Positions 46,635 to 59,545 of a stretch of DNA of 64,000 nucleotides are shown here, piece after piece; the first letter of the stretch is position 1; each line of letters starts with the position of its first letter. The notes beneath the pieces are model-generated. The model was given only the letters and a program-made list of their open reading frames with translations. It did no database searches and was not told the DNA's origin. Both the position numbers and the translations under genes were made by a program. The stretch is from Owenia fusiformis (Eukaryota; Annelida; Polychaeta; Sabellida; Oweniidae), in the NCBI GenBank assembly GCA_903813345.2, contig CAIIXF020000007.1, positions 16,786,714 to 16,850,713 on the forward strand, given 5' to 3'.

Positions 46635-49600
46635 ATGTCGACGATCGAAGAATTAAAAGAGCGAGTAAGATGCTTAGAAGCAGAATTAGAAAAAAGTAAA
46701 AAAAGTTCTGTTGCCCGGCAAAAAATCTCACAGATGAGCTCAGAGGTAGTGGACAGTAACCCATACAGGTATATTTTAAAGTTATAATTCGAATGTTTGA
46801 TATTTGACGAATAATTAAACTGTTGAATGGGAACCACTTACAACCACAATCATCTGAAAATCTTCCGAGATCAAATAATAGGCTACCGAAGGTGCGCGTT
46901 GGTGTCTGTCATCTCAGTTTACAGTCCAAGGCAGTGAAATTATAGATTTATCGAATCTAAAAGATAAACAATCAAAGGACCATAAACATTCTACAGTAGT
47001 ATGCATCTGACAGACTGACTATTTCTTCTTTATCCAATTATTTTGCTTGTGTATGAACATATTGGCACTTACATGCTGCCTTTGATCACTTCATGCAGTA
47101 ATTTCACTTATATACTACATACGGAGGAAGTGTTAGTTGTCACTTGTTCGTTTTTGTGACTGAAATTCCCTACAAAATGTCCCCGCTCATCACCCTAATT
47201 TCCTGAATTTGAGAGAATATGTTTGAGAAATGATAAAAGGTCAGCGAGACAAATTAGAAGGTGGTGCCAGATTTCTACAGAAGTTGATTTTGAACTGTGG
47301 AAAGCAGACATGACTTCAAAATCAGCAAAAAGTCGAGTGTCATTTCCACCAAGGTTAATAGACACTTGATCCACTGACGAGAAGTCAGCCTTATGAGTTA
47401 TGTACTGTCCTTTGGAAATTTAAATTTGAGGAAACATTACTTCACAAAAATAAACATTATAATTAAATACTTCAATTCAATTAAGAAATTGTTTTTTTAC
47501 GTTTCAGTCGTCTTATGGCACTCAAGAGGATGGGTATAGTTGACAATTATGAGGTGAGAAAATATGGTAGTAAGAATAATAATCATTACCATTCACTTTA
47601 CAATACATGTATATATTTGGTTTATTGCCCACTTACATGGTGACCCTATGGAATCATCCATTAGTCCTAAAAGTTATCTGACAAATGGAAACTGCCATTC
47701 ATCAAACCAGATGTCTATATAATACCCATTTAATTGTGACTTTGAGCTTCCAAGGTTTTGTATAAAGTTGGACAATGGCTACAAATTATTTTTCAAAGAT
47801 AAAAAATTTGTAGTGTATCTTGTGTTTTTCTGCACCCAACAGTCAAATTATCACAACTTTACTTTTCAGAAAATTCGGGACTACACTGTGGCTGTAGTTG
47901 GAGTTGGTGGTGTTGGCAGTGTCACAGCTGAAATGCTCACTAGGTGCGGCATTGGAAAGGTATGTAATGGATATGCAATGATTGTTTTCAGGAACCGACC
48001 CCTTTACCTTTAAGCGAATTCTAACAAGTATTATGTTATAAGTTTCTATTATAAGTACATGTACCAGTAAATAATGAATTCATGAATAATGACCTCAATC
48101 AAGTACTTTATGTTGCAGCTCTATCATATAAGTGGTATTTAATCTGAGTGGTTAATTTGCCGAATGGTCAAATTTTATCATTTTCCAAATTTTAATTTTT
48201 CCTAATTTCCTATTGGATAACATCATGAAGATACTATTTCCTACATTTAATTTTCCAAACCTGGCAAAAATTAGGCCATTGGTAAATTAAATGATTAGGA
48301 AAAATTACCACTTATACAGTCAAGGATAGTATAAATAATATACCTGTATGTTGTAGCTTCTGTTGTTCGATTACGACAAGGTTGAATTGGCCAACATGAA
48401 CAGACTCTTCTTCCAACCTCACCAGTCCGGAATGAGTAAAGTTGAGGCTGCAGAGAAAACTTTAAGGTATGATCTTATCAGGTGTAGTTTTGTAGTGTAA
48501 TTCAGTGTAATGTGGTTTAGTGGAATATTGTATACATTGTTGTTGAATGGAGTGTAGTGAAGTTAAGTGTAGTTGAATATATAGTTTAAGAAAAGGAAAA
48601 TGTTTTTATGATACTGCAACATTAATTTCTCAAATATAAAATATGGTGAAATGTATACATTTTTACCAAACTTAAACATTCCTGTCATCTTCTTTTTTAA
48701 GTATAACTATGACCAGTGCTTAAAATTCAGATATTGTTTCAGCAGGATAGTTTCTGAGTTATTGATGTTTAATTTGCAGGGAGATTAACCCTGATGTAGA
48801 GTTTGAAACACACAATTACAATATCACAACTATGGACAATTTTACACATTTCATGAACAGAATTAGGTAGGTGCAACTTTAGATCATTTAAAAGAAGTAT
48901 GCCAGATGACCCATAGCTTAGAGTTAGCTTTATTGTATACTTGAAAACAGCCTGATACCACAGATTTATCTGATCTAGTTTTAAAATTGGACTTCAGGTT
49001 TAATTAAACTGATTTCCTTGATTGCCAACTTCCCTACTGATTCCCAACTGACCATCATAACCCAAATAATTTGGACTGCCAAAACCAACCCATGACTATA
49101 TTGTACTTTCAGCACTGGTAGTTTACAAGGAAACAGCCCTGTTGATTTAGTACTTAGCTGTGTCGACAACTTTGAAGCAAGAATGGCCATCAACACAGTA
49201 AGTAATGAACAGTTGTCCACATTAGGAAATCCCATAAAAATGGATCATGTACAAAATGTGTCAGATTTTTTCTAGTTTTTATTTGTGGGAAGTTATAATG
49301 TAGCCTGGACACTTGAGTATCAGTCAGTATGGAAAACTGATTGACTAACAATGGCTAAACTAATCAATTCTTTTCCATATTCTAGGCCTGTAACGAGCTT
49401 GGTCAGACATGGATAGAGTCAGGAGTGAGTGAGAATGCAGTTTCTGGGCACATACAGATGATAAAACCTGGAGAGACATCATGCTTTGCCGTAAGCCCTT
49501 ATTCATCTCAGTGTTTTAAGTTTGAGGGATGTAGAGAGACAATACATCTGTGCAAATAAAAAGAAGAATTTACAAAATAGACATTATATTAAATTGGATG

Positions 49601-52600
49601 AAATGACATTTAAAGAAAATGTTACACTATAACATTCATAGGTGACTTAAACAGTGTTTAGACAATATTTACAATAGTTAGACAATAGACAATAGTTACA
49701 ATATTTCAGTTAGTCTAAGTGTAATAATGTTCTGTACTATATACATCTATATAGTTCAGTGTGACGATGTCTCAGTTTCAATGTACCAATATTTCAGTGT
49801 GCCCCTCCCCTGGTGGTTGCTACGGGAACAGATGAGAAGACCCTAAAGAGAGAAGGAGTATGTGCTGCCAGTCTTCCTACCACTATGGGTATTGTTGCTG
49901 GGTTGCTAGTTCAAAACACCTTAAAGTGAGTGGTTTGTATAATTAACAGAAATAAATCGCTATATTTTGATAATATTCAAGCTAAAATTAAGGACTTCCA
50001 CAAAAAAATTGGGGAAATGTAATCCAATCATTTTGATTTTTAGTGATTCATCCTTTCATTGTATGAACATGTCCATGTAAAAATAAAATGAAATTCTCAT
50101 TACATCGAATCTATGTAACTTACTACTTTTACAGCGTTCTTTGAAAAATAGAAACTTTTGATCTGTCAAATCTTTGTGTCAAGTGACAAGTTTTTACCAA
50201 TGTCAACGAAAGATGACAAAGTTATTTGTATCATGTGATTCATTCATTTTTATCAAAGTGTTAAACATATATGCTGTCTTTTCAATGAAAAAGAATTAAA
50301 AGCACCTTGGTAAAAATGTGAATGTGCCACTAATGATCTCTGAACTTCAAATGATGTTTTCTATGTGATTGTCAGTTGCTTTTTTCTCGCTACAATATTA
50401 ACACAAACAATTTATTGTGTGAGTAACATGTTTCCATGATTTTTTGTTCCTTTTCTTTCTTAACTACGTATAATGTCTCATTTAAATTTTGACTTCTAAT
50501 CTCAAGAGGGCGCCATCTACTATGACAGTATTGCTGTCCTCTTGGTATTAATCAATAGCTCTTAATTTGCAGCAACGAACCATACTTCTATATATCTTTC
50601 TATAGGAATTTGCATCCATTTGATGAAGCGTCATACTATCTTGGCTACAATGGGTTGCTCTTGTCTAGATATTTGCTCCAGTTTGGTGAAGTGACATACT
50701 TTCTTAGCTACAATGGGTTGCTCTTTTCTAGATATTTGCTTCAGTTTGGTGAAGTGACATAATTTCCTGGCTACAATGGGTTGCTCTTTTCTAGGTATTT
50801 GCTTCAGTTTGGTGAAGTGACATACTTTCTTAGCTACAATGGGTTGCTCTTTTCTAGATATTTGCTCCAGTTTGGTGAAGTGACATACTATCTTGGCTAC
50901 AATGGGTTGCTTTTTCTAGATATTTGCTTCAGTTCGGTGAAGTGACATACTTTCTTCGCTACAATGGGTTGCTCTTTTCTAGGTATTTGCTTCTGTTTGG
51001 TGAAGTGACATACTTTCTTAGCTTCAATGGGTTGCTCTTTTCTAGATATTTTCTCCAGTTTGGTGAAGTGACATACTTTCTTAGCTACAACACTTTGCAC
51101 TTTTCTAGGTATTTGCTCCAGTTTGGTGAAGTGACATACTATCTTGGCTACAATGCGTTACAAGATTTCTTCCCCATGATGTCTCTAAAGCCAAACCCTA
51201 CCTGTGATGACAGCTTCTGTAAGAAACAGCAAAACATATATCAGGTAATGAAAGTCACATTCTTTGGCTTACTAAAATTCACATTGGATGAACCATGTTC
51301 AGATGTTTTATAGTTTTATACTGAACAGATCTTTATGATCCAAAACATTGCTTTCATAAGCTTCTATGTGAGTTGAATGTAACATATATGCATATTACTT
51401 AATTAAGTGATTTTCTGATAACATTTCAGTTTAAGATCTACAGTAAGGGTGGATAAACCATGTTACAAGATTTTATTATTTAACTTTTAAATAACCTCTA
51501 CAATTACATTATGTAAAAAGCATGAATTTAAAAAATGAAATAAATGATAATTAGAATGACAAAGATGAAATCAGAGAAATTGAAAAAATTCAGAGAATTT
51601 TATTTTGTTAAGTTACAAAATGTTGATGTGAAAATGTATGTTATCAATATCATAGGCCCCGTCATACATCGTTAAAATGGAATGAGGAATAGAATGTTTC
51701 CACTTGTAGGAAAGGCTTGCTGCAAAGCCAGAGATCAAGGTTGAAGAGGTCGCAGAGGAAGTCACACATGAGGAGAATAACTGGGGTAGGACATCATTGA
51801 AGTTGCTATTAAGGCTTTAGCTGTAGAGAAATTCTTGATAAAATTGTTGATATAGTTGAAGTTTACAGGCTTGTTCTCTCAAAAAAAATTTATTATGACC
51901 TCTCTCATTTGCCATGTAGGAATAGAGCTAGTATCAGAAACTAGTGAGTTAGAATTAAAGGAGGCTGAGGGAGTCATCCCAGATCTTGTAGCAGGTGTAC
52001 GTGTTGCATATACCACCCCGGCACCTCAACCTACACAGGTAAGCTTGGCATATAGCCCCCCCCTGTCTCAAGCAATTAGTTAGGATAATGAACCTGGTAT
52101 CAAAAAATCAATACAAATACGAGGGTTGATCACAAAGTTCTCATAATATCTCTCTAATTTCTTTATTTTTCAATATATTCTAATGAAATTTTCACAGAAA
52201 ATGCAGCATAGAATGTCTTATTAATTCAGCAAAAAATATTTAGTTTAACAGAAATATTAAATAAGAAATGGTTGCCATGGTAACGGCAAATCAAGGCACC
52301 TGGGGCAAATAAAAGTAATTGAGATGAGAGAATGGCTCAAATTTAACACACATAATAAACTCTCATAAATTACCAAAATGTTAACTTGAATATGTTGTAA
52401 AGTGCTTTTACTATTAAAAAAATTGATCATGTGAATTGTGTGATGTCATAGGGGATGCTTCCATGCTTCATTAGATGTGATACCAGAGTCTGAGTCTCAA
52501 AGCTAATGATCAGAAATGACCGAGGAAGAGAATGCAATAGATGCAGAGATCTTCAGAAAAATAAAATTCATACTGATAAAAGTTATGTAAAGTTTGTAAA

Positions 52601-53487
52601 ATCCTTTGGTCAGACTAAACATGATCTAAAACAAATATATTGCTAAGATATCAACAAAATTACACCCTGTGTGTGGTCTGTACATGTCAAAAATGAACTA
52701 AAGGGGCAAAATCAATTTTCCTCAGGATATTTAACAAAACAGTCATGTGGTCTAACAGTCACTTCTAATGAAGCATAACAATCATCCATTATGGGATCAC
52801 ACAATTCACATGACCACTATAATAGTTCACAACAGTCAAGAGCACATATTATTTGACAATTTACTGTGTTTGATAGCTTATTTGACAACTTATTATGTAT
52901 TTAAACATTCTTAATGAGGGCTATTTTAGCTTGTTTTTTTTATTTGCCCCGGGTGCCTTGATTTCAAGTTACTATGGCAACCATTTCTAATTTAATGTTT
53001 CTGTTATTCTAAATATTTTTTGCTGGATTAATAAAACATTCCATGCTGCACATTCTGTGAAAATTTCATCAGAAAATATTTAAAAATAAATAAATTAGAG
53101 AGATATTATGAGAACTTTATGATCAACCCTCGTAGTTACATTATTATCCTACATATTTATCTGGTCGCATCAGTATTTATTTAGTGTTAAACCACTGCTC
53201 CCTCCTTGGAACTGTTAAACAGAACAGGCTTGAAAGAACTCTGGGAGTTGACGCATATCACTATATTTTTTACATTTGAAAATTAAATATTTGCATTAGT
53301 GTTAGTATGTCGCAAAATGGAGACACTTCTCTTGCCAATTTGTACTGACTTGCAGTGGAGGATTTCTTAATAATTGAGAATTGATGTCCTTCATAATTCT
53401 TTTCTTCAGGAGGCTGATATACCATCAGGAACAGGTGATGCAACTGAAAGTTTAGATGATCTCATGGCAAAGATGAAGTCGTTATAA
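46635..53487 (+). CDS. UBA5: UBA5, UFM1-activating enzyme (E1)
   Basis: Twelve in-phase exons: 46635-46768, 47508-47553, 47870-47959, 48357-48466, 48780-48866, 49113-49197, 49386-49490, 49798-49925, 51109-51244, 51710-51785, 51920-52038, 53410-53487. They give 397 residues (human 404). The enzyme adenylates UFM1 with ATP, takes it on a cysteine and passes it to UFC1 (ufmylation, an ER-linked pathway). The nucleotide loop GVGGVGS is at 71-77 and [16 protein letters not shown] follows. Zinc cysteines are 217, 220, 294 and 299. The catalytic Cys241 lies in [11 protein letters not shown]. The UFM1/ATG8-binding motif W-G-I-E-L-V (332-337) is split by intron 10. The C-terminal UFC1-binding helix is LDDLMAKMK. 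Exon 1 opens with the coiled start [19 protein letters not shown]. Exon 9's acceptor is part of a 63-bp array, and intron 11 holds a mariner-type palindrome. All key residues are intact. Confidence 0.97.
48126..48318. mobile_element. Inverted-repeat MITE-like element in UBA5 intron 3
   Basis: ATAAGTGGTA at the left and TACCACTTAT at the right bracket arms with imperfect inverted similarity (GTTAATTTGCCGAATGG against AATTTACCAATGG). About 190 bp, non-coding. Confidence 0.5.
50606..51171 (+). repeat. UBA5: 63-bp minisatellite duplicating UBA5 exon 9 acceptor and 5' part
   Basis: Nine units start at 50606, 50669, 50732, 50795, 50858, 50920, 50983, 51046 and 51109. The period is 63 bp except 62 at 50858-50919. 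Each carries TTTTCTAG or TGTCTAG/TATAG, then [G/A]TATTTGCT, CAGTTTGGTGAAGTGACATA and GGCTACAATGGGTTG. The last is the true exon 9 start (residues [16 protein letters not shown]). The first unit is the most diverged. The unit at 50732 has an in-frame TAA (ACATAA), and the unit at 50858 lacks one base. The four units from 50920 on are mutually in frame and open. Confidence 0.95.
52120..53132. mobile_element. 1-kb mariner-type palindromic element in UBA5 intron 11
   Basis: It starts CGAGGGTTGATCACAAAG and ends with the inverted CGAGGGTTGATCATAAAG, flanked by TA at 52118 and 53133. The inverted arms are at least 215 bp with high identity. A second inverted pair inside (TCATGTGAATTGTGTGAT near 52430 and its complement near 52800) makes most of the element one imperfect palindrome. 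There is no transposase frame. The CGAGGGTTGATC ends match the common mariner pattern. Confidence 0.85.
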
Positions 53488-54695
53488 CCATGGCAACATA
53501 TCACATGATCTGACAACAAATAGAGAACTCTCAATTTGTATTTTTCAAGAACATCAAGGAAAAGATTCATTTGCAGAACCATTCCAGTAAACAAAACAAA
53601 AATAATCACCTTGAGCCAGGATACTGTGATAAAATAGATTAGAAAGACCTAGTAGCAATCATAATGTTTCATTAGGGTTCTTACTGGTCTGTGTGTAGGA
53701 GGTCTGGAAATGATTTCAGGTTATTGATTCTATGAGCTCTGTCTGCTGTTTCTTTATCTAGTTGAATATATTGTAGTAATAAGCTAAGAATAAGTTTTTT
53801 TTAAATTTGTAAACATTCTGGAATCTTCAAAATAATCTAAAGAGAATATCTGATTATTTTTATTATTATTTGATTAAATCAATGAGAAAATGTTCATAGA
53901 GATAAACAGAGTATCAATGTGCAATATTCTCAGCGTGCAAACATCAATTAATGCAGTATCAGTTAATCCCTGAACACTTTGGACATATTACATGGGATAT
54001 ATCTTCATATAACTGCATGCTAAACTGTAATAACTTATATATTGCAATACAAATACAGAATGGGGAAAAACTAAGAACATCTGTTTGTTCTTGAATGCCA
54101 AGAGGTGTCATGCTTAAGATGCATGAGATTTAAATCTAAATGTGCAATTTTTGCCCCACCCTGTTAACATGAGTGCATGCTGTTACAAAAGTAGATGTTG
54201 ATAAATGATTGTTAAAAAACAAAATTAAGACAGTATTTGAATTCACCTATAAACAAGACAACTCATCTCATTTTGAAGAATTTATGTTTGTCTTTTAGTT
54301 ATTTAAGTGGGAGTTAAACTTGTCAAAATGCATTGTATAGAAATAAACACTTAAAAGCAGTATTCATATTATTCTCATCCATACTGAAAAATTGCATTTG
54401 TAATTATATATACGCACCCAAACTACATCCATGTGGAACCCATGCCACAAGGATCCACGTGGAATCCTCGTGAAACCCACGTGAAATCCACATTGAAATA
54501 GGAGAGTTTTTCCATGTTGATCTGGATGGAATCCACATGGATCTAATTGGAGGTGTATCTGAGAATTATATATTATATTTATTATGAAATATATTTATTT
54601 ATTTTAGTTTCTGGTTTATAGATTTACAAACATGCTCTATGATATTCTTATACGAAATACAAACATTAGAATTGATTTAGGAGTGTTGAATAATA
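53488..54695. other. UBA5 3' UTR and convergent intergenic DNA
   Basis: AATAAA at about 54343 may end UBA5. TTTATT words at about 54593-54604 (AATAAA on the minus strand) may end the TIR gene. Between them, 54420-54545 holds about six variants of TCCACGTGGAATCC, containing CACGTG. No further coding exon is seen. Confidence 0.5.
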
Positions 54696-56301
54696 TCAAA
54701 CATTTGAAATGTCACACAGTAGTTTTTGTTTCGTTTTTAAGATGACATTCAACCTATTCCAAATATCTTCATCTGATCCCTTCATATATCCAAACATTGT
54801 CATAATTTCACCCAGGTGGTGCCACTTTGGGTATGCAGTCATTTTGATCTCATCAGTGTCTAATACAATTGGTATGATGCTGTAGTTAGGATGCATGCGG
54901 GAATATTCTAAGGCTTGTTGGAATATCTTAAGATTGTACTCCCCAGCAGGTCCTAGCATCATTTGGGTTACTATGACGATTGTCATGTGTGTTTTGGCAA
55001 AATCATGGACATTTTTGAATCTGAAATGCACAAAGATCAAATGATTATTATTTCTTGTCAATAGTTGAATGAAATACAATGCAGTAAATCCTGTATATCT
55101 GAACGCCACTATAATCCAAACACCTCTCAGTATTAACACTCGTAGTCTCAATTTTGTCCCAATCAGTCCCAAGTCCAAATTTTGTCCCAAAGTACCAAGT
55201 CCAAATTTTGTCCCAAAGTCCCAATCCTCCATCGACTCATTTGTTAAAGAAACCATGAAATGTGAAAAACTGCTGTTCCAAATAATTTTGGTCAGTCTCA
55301 TTGGCGTTAGGGTTAGACCAGTTTTGCTTTGCTATATCTCACTTGTCATTTATTTATTTTAGTTTGCATTGTGTTTACGGTTATTTCTAAGACATCAAAA
55401 CCAAGTGCAAACTATTTGTACAATTAAACATCTTATTCACCATCATTCAAAGATTTGTGTGAAACCAATCCATGCACAGACATGGGGTAAGGAAATTGGC
55501 ACACAATATTTTCCCAGGAGGTGAGATTTTGACACAATACTACATTGTGGGAGAAGGGACTTATGAAATGCATATTCCAAGTAATTGGAATTTTTACTGT
55601 ATTTGACCGCTATTATTGCTCTAGGGGATTGAAGAGTCTCTAGGTTGCTCCCAGGGTAGGGAATTTGACAGCCAAACTTTATTTTCTTGAAATTACCACC
55701 CCTTCCCACTTGTTATTTAAAACATGTAATATTGTAGGATAAAGTAGACATTTGTACTATAAAATGTTTGTATTCTTTAATTACATTTTTTTTATTATTT
55801 AATTGGTTTAAGAGAAAAACATTGTTGAATTCAGTTCACCATATTGATACCAATCCTTTTATCAAATACAAATATAAACGAAATGAACATGGTAATAGTA
55901 TAATATTCATCATGCATCAGTAATATAAATATACTATGTGGTACATATATAATACCAGAATATTGCAATTCAAAATAATATTGCTCTTAATATAGACCCA
56001 CACTCATATTATACAATATGAATCAATCAGGATGGATATGAAATAGAGTTTACCTGGTATCTCGAAGGTTAACATTCAGCTTCCATTTAAAATGTTTTTC
56101 AAATGTTTTCACAAACTCCTCTAGCACCCATTTAGAAGTTTTCCCATCTTTGCTGTCATAAATCAAATAGGCATCAAACATATCATTGTTCTTCATATGC
56201 TTGAAACACCACATTCTGCGTTTCCATAGAAACCAAATTGTTATAGCTACTGTTACTATAGCGATTGTGAATATTGCTACTGCACCCAAATAGAGCTCCA
56301 T
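54696..56301 (-). CDS. Membrane-anchored TIR-domain protein
   Basis: Two phase-2-joined exons, 56301-56054 and 55020-54696, give 190 residues. Residues 7-29 form a transmembrane segment (AVAIFTIAIVTVAITIWFLW) followed by basic KRR, so the TIR domain faces the cytosol. TIR box 1 is FDAYLIYDSKD (about 43-53). Box 2 is reduced to NLRDTR without the usual Pro-Gly. The core strand is THMTIVIVTQ, and the C-terminal tryptophan region is YPKWHHLGEIM. TIR domains dimerise in innate immune signalling. An in-frame TGA 9 bp before the ATG and a TCCAG 32 bp upstream favour a real start here with a 5' UTR intron. If the acceptor is instead the ATCAG at the ATG, ectodomain exons lie upstream (see 59546). 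It converges on UBA5. Confidence 0.75.
55796..55871. repeat. Segment shared with 4657-4735
   Basis: ATTGGTTTAAGAGAAAAACA, TTGTTGAATTCAGTTCACC and ATACCAATCCTTTTA recur in order, with few changes, at 4657-4735. One copy lies in the TIR gene intron and the other just 3' of the Ig exon. It is either a dispersed repeat or a trace of related genes. Confidence 0.5.
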
Positions 56302-56333
56302 CTGATCTCAATGACAGTACATGTACTTGGACA

Positions 56334-59300
56334 CTGGAAGGGAAAGATACAAAAATATTTCAATACATATCAAATCCGATCTTGACGTATAAGTGGACTT
56401 ATGGCAAATCTGTAGCACATAAATGCACACGAACACAGGTTTTACTGTATATTTCTGTATATTATTCCAAGTTAGCAGTAAATTGGCTGTGCGCAGGAAG
56501 TATGTCATTAACCTATTTATATAACTGAAAATAGGCAAATAGAGAGGGGGCCACTCATTCCTGTGGTTTAGTATATAAATCCTGTTTCAATAAAATATCT
56601 TCCCCTGTCAGTTATTATAAAATATCAATCTGTTCTTTGTTCAGATAGCTCTAGACTTCTCTCCAAATTTTTCAATACTGTTTATGGTATCAGGATTTAA
56701 TTGAAACATTTTGATTTTGATCAGTAAACTAAACTTAACTGTAATTACAATCAAAAACTTCCATAAAACAACAATATTTATTGAGTTCATTGGATGCTAA
56801 AACATGGGTGCCTTATTCACCAATAGTGTTCTCATGCAATAGATGTCTGTGAATGGGAATATTAATGAACAAAATTGCAAATTGAATTCGAAGTGAAAAA
56901 TGATGCTTTTACATACCTCGGTCTTCTATGTATAATTGTACCGTTATGAATTCAATTTTATCTTGGTCATTGTAACATCATAAATAACCAACACATATTT
57001 ATGTCTGTTTACTGTATTTTTTGTCACTGAATACTTTCTCTGCATGTGAAAATGACTTTATGATTTCTCTCCACTCTTCATGCACATTTAATTTTGATTA
57101 ATCCAGGCCACACAATCGTGTTATTACAACTGATAGTCATAAAATCTCCAAATACTGAATATTTTATACATTCTCTAAACTTAAACTATCAATGCAGTTG
57201 TATATTTTCCAAACAGATTTTGCAGTTGGTTGAACATTTTAAATGAACTTAAGGCCAAGTAAAGCTAAGGGCAATACCAATATTTAGACTTAAGAGTATA
57301 TGTAGAGTTAATGAAAATAACTGACATTGTAATATTTCATGTATTTCTGTTGAAATATGTATTTTTATAAATTATGAATAATGAGGATGCTTAGAGTGGC
57401 TAAGAGTGAAAAATCTCACCTGCCTAGAAAATACATGTACTGTTTAACATAAGAGTAAAAATCCCTAGCCTCTATTGACTTCTACTTGATTATGAGTTGG
57501 CCCAGTGTTATCCCAGTGTGTTACTTGCCCTTTTGTTGACCACCACTTTGGAAATAAATCACTACAATGTCACTTTGAATAAAGAGAATTTAAAAGAGGA
57601 AATAAAATTGAAAAGAATTCATCCTGTGTATTCAGAATACTAATTAAGAGGCACTCTACTTGCATTGTTTTGTTAGACTATTTTTTATGATTAACAGTTT
57701 TTAATTGATAAAGTTGATATATAATGGATGTTTGCCCTGGAACAGGAAATGTCTGAAATCAGTTCAGTCTGCCACACAAAATATGTGTGTCTGAAGTTTA
57801 CAAGAAATGAGAGAGGACACTACTATATGACCCACAATGCAAGCTGATGCCTCATACCGTTTAAGGTATGGCTATGATAAAAACATTATCATACCTGTTT
57901 TGGAACATCATCAAAATGCTCAGTTCCACAGTCACTTAAAAATAAAACATAAGAGAATTTTAACAGTCCACCTTTATTCAGACATCATACAGCCAACAGT
58001 TCACTGTTAAAGAATGTACAGGTTTATATTCATTAAGGTTTTCTCAAAGTATACAAAAAAAGAAATTGTACAATTACCATTACTATCATAAAAGAAAATA
58101 AGTACAGTAATAGAAAATAAATAAAGTCCTTCCATATTGAAGAATTTTCTTTTATATGTATCACACATATATATATATATACGAGAGATCAAAATTACAA
58201 TAGTTTCTGCATTTTATTCACAGTAAATGTGGAATATATTTTTTATCGAAGCAAATTTTATACATTTTAAATTATTCATAATTATGCTTTTTTATATAAC
58301 AGTTTGTTAGTCCTAAGAAAAAGTGTCCACGAAGGCTTCTCAATCCGTCAAGGTTTCATTTATAGCTATAAAGAGGAATTTTGTAGTGATAACTATACTC
58401 AATGAAGATATCTCCAATATCTTTATGGTTTTATGACCAATAAAAAAATTAAACCAAAATATATTTCCAAATTAAGTACTACCCCCCCCCCCCACTTCCC
58501 ACACACTTAATATCCCATTGATACTTCAGAATCTTCATTATAAACTTTAAAGGATGTTTCTCTTACAATGTAATGAATCTTGATGTTACATTCTTTAAAG
58601 ATCGCGAGTTTATTACTTCCACAAAATTGTACAATTGATTTTCAGATAAATGTCATCCACATGATGAAGTATTTATACCCCAATCATATGACTAATATCT
58701 GAATATCATTAAATTGAAAATGTGATATCAAGAATATTCCAAATCTTATCTCAATAAAGTTAATGTAAAACACATTTTTATGTCAAATTTTGAATTTTAA
58801 TCTGAAATCCCATTTTCTAATCTAAACCCTTCACAGCTATTTGTCGTTAGATTTTATAATATGCAAGTGCTTCTGAAATTCACATCCAACTTGTGCTAAT
58901 TATTTTTTTGTGGAGAGGGAATTCATTTTGCCAAGTTCCCAAATCAAACAGCAATCAGCAATGCCTACATGTATATAAGGCAGCAATGCCTATATAAGGT
59001 AATATACCGGTGTTCAGATGAAGGAAGTTGGAGACTGAACTTTGCCGAAAACTACAATTAAATAATCAAAATAATCAATAAAGAACAGCCATGGTCAAAT
59101 GAGAATAAAATCCTGTTCAATTCAAAATAAGTCTTCAAGAATCATAAATGGAACTACATTTGCAGCTCAACACTTGGTGATCCAAAGTCAGTTTTGTTTT
59201 GTACTGGACTCATAATAGATCTTTCAGTTTCACATTGCCATGGGTGGCCTCATCAATCTTTGCTACTTAAAGGGTCTCAAAGCATTGTTCAGTGCACCAA

Positions 59301-59545
59301 AAGAACTCAACCACTCCTTTATAATATTTAGACATCATTTAGAAATTTTAAAAATTGTTTATGACTACTTACGATGATGAATATGTAATGCAATCACGGG
59401 CCTGTGGAGGAAATCACCACTTTACAAGAAACTAACTGTTCGTGACAACTTTTTTCAGAGTTCATATATCAGCAAACATTGAAGTATGACTACAAGTCTT
59501 AACAGTCTGGTGCAAAAACACCAAGAAAACACTCAACTGGCTTAC
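56334..59545. other. Gene-poor DNA upstream of the TIR exon
   Basis: I see no supported exon. An (AT)n stretch is at 58168-58181 and a C12 run at about 58480. Otherwise AT-rich sequence. Confidence 0.4.

Noticed and set aside
50897-51100. Minus-strand repeated-peptide ORF over the UBA5 array
   Set aside because: Same artefact: the 63-bp unit keeps any frame open on both strands.
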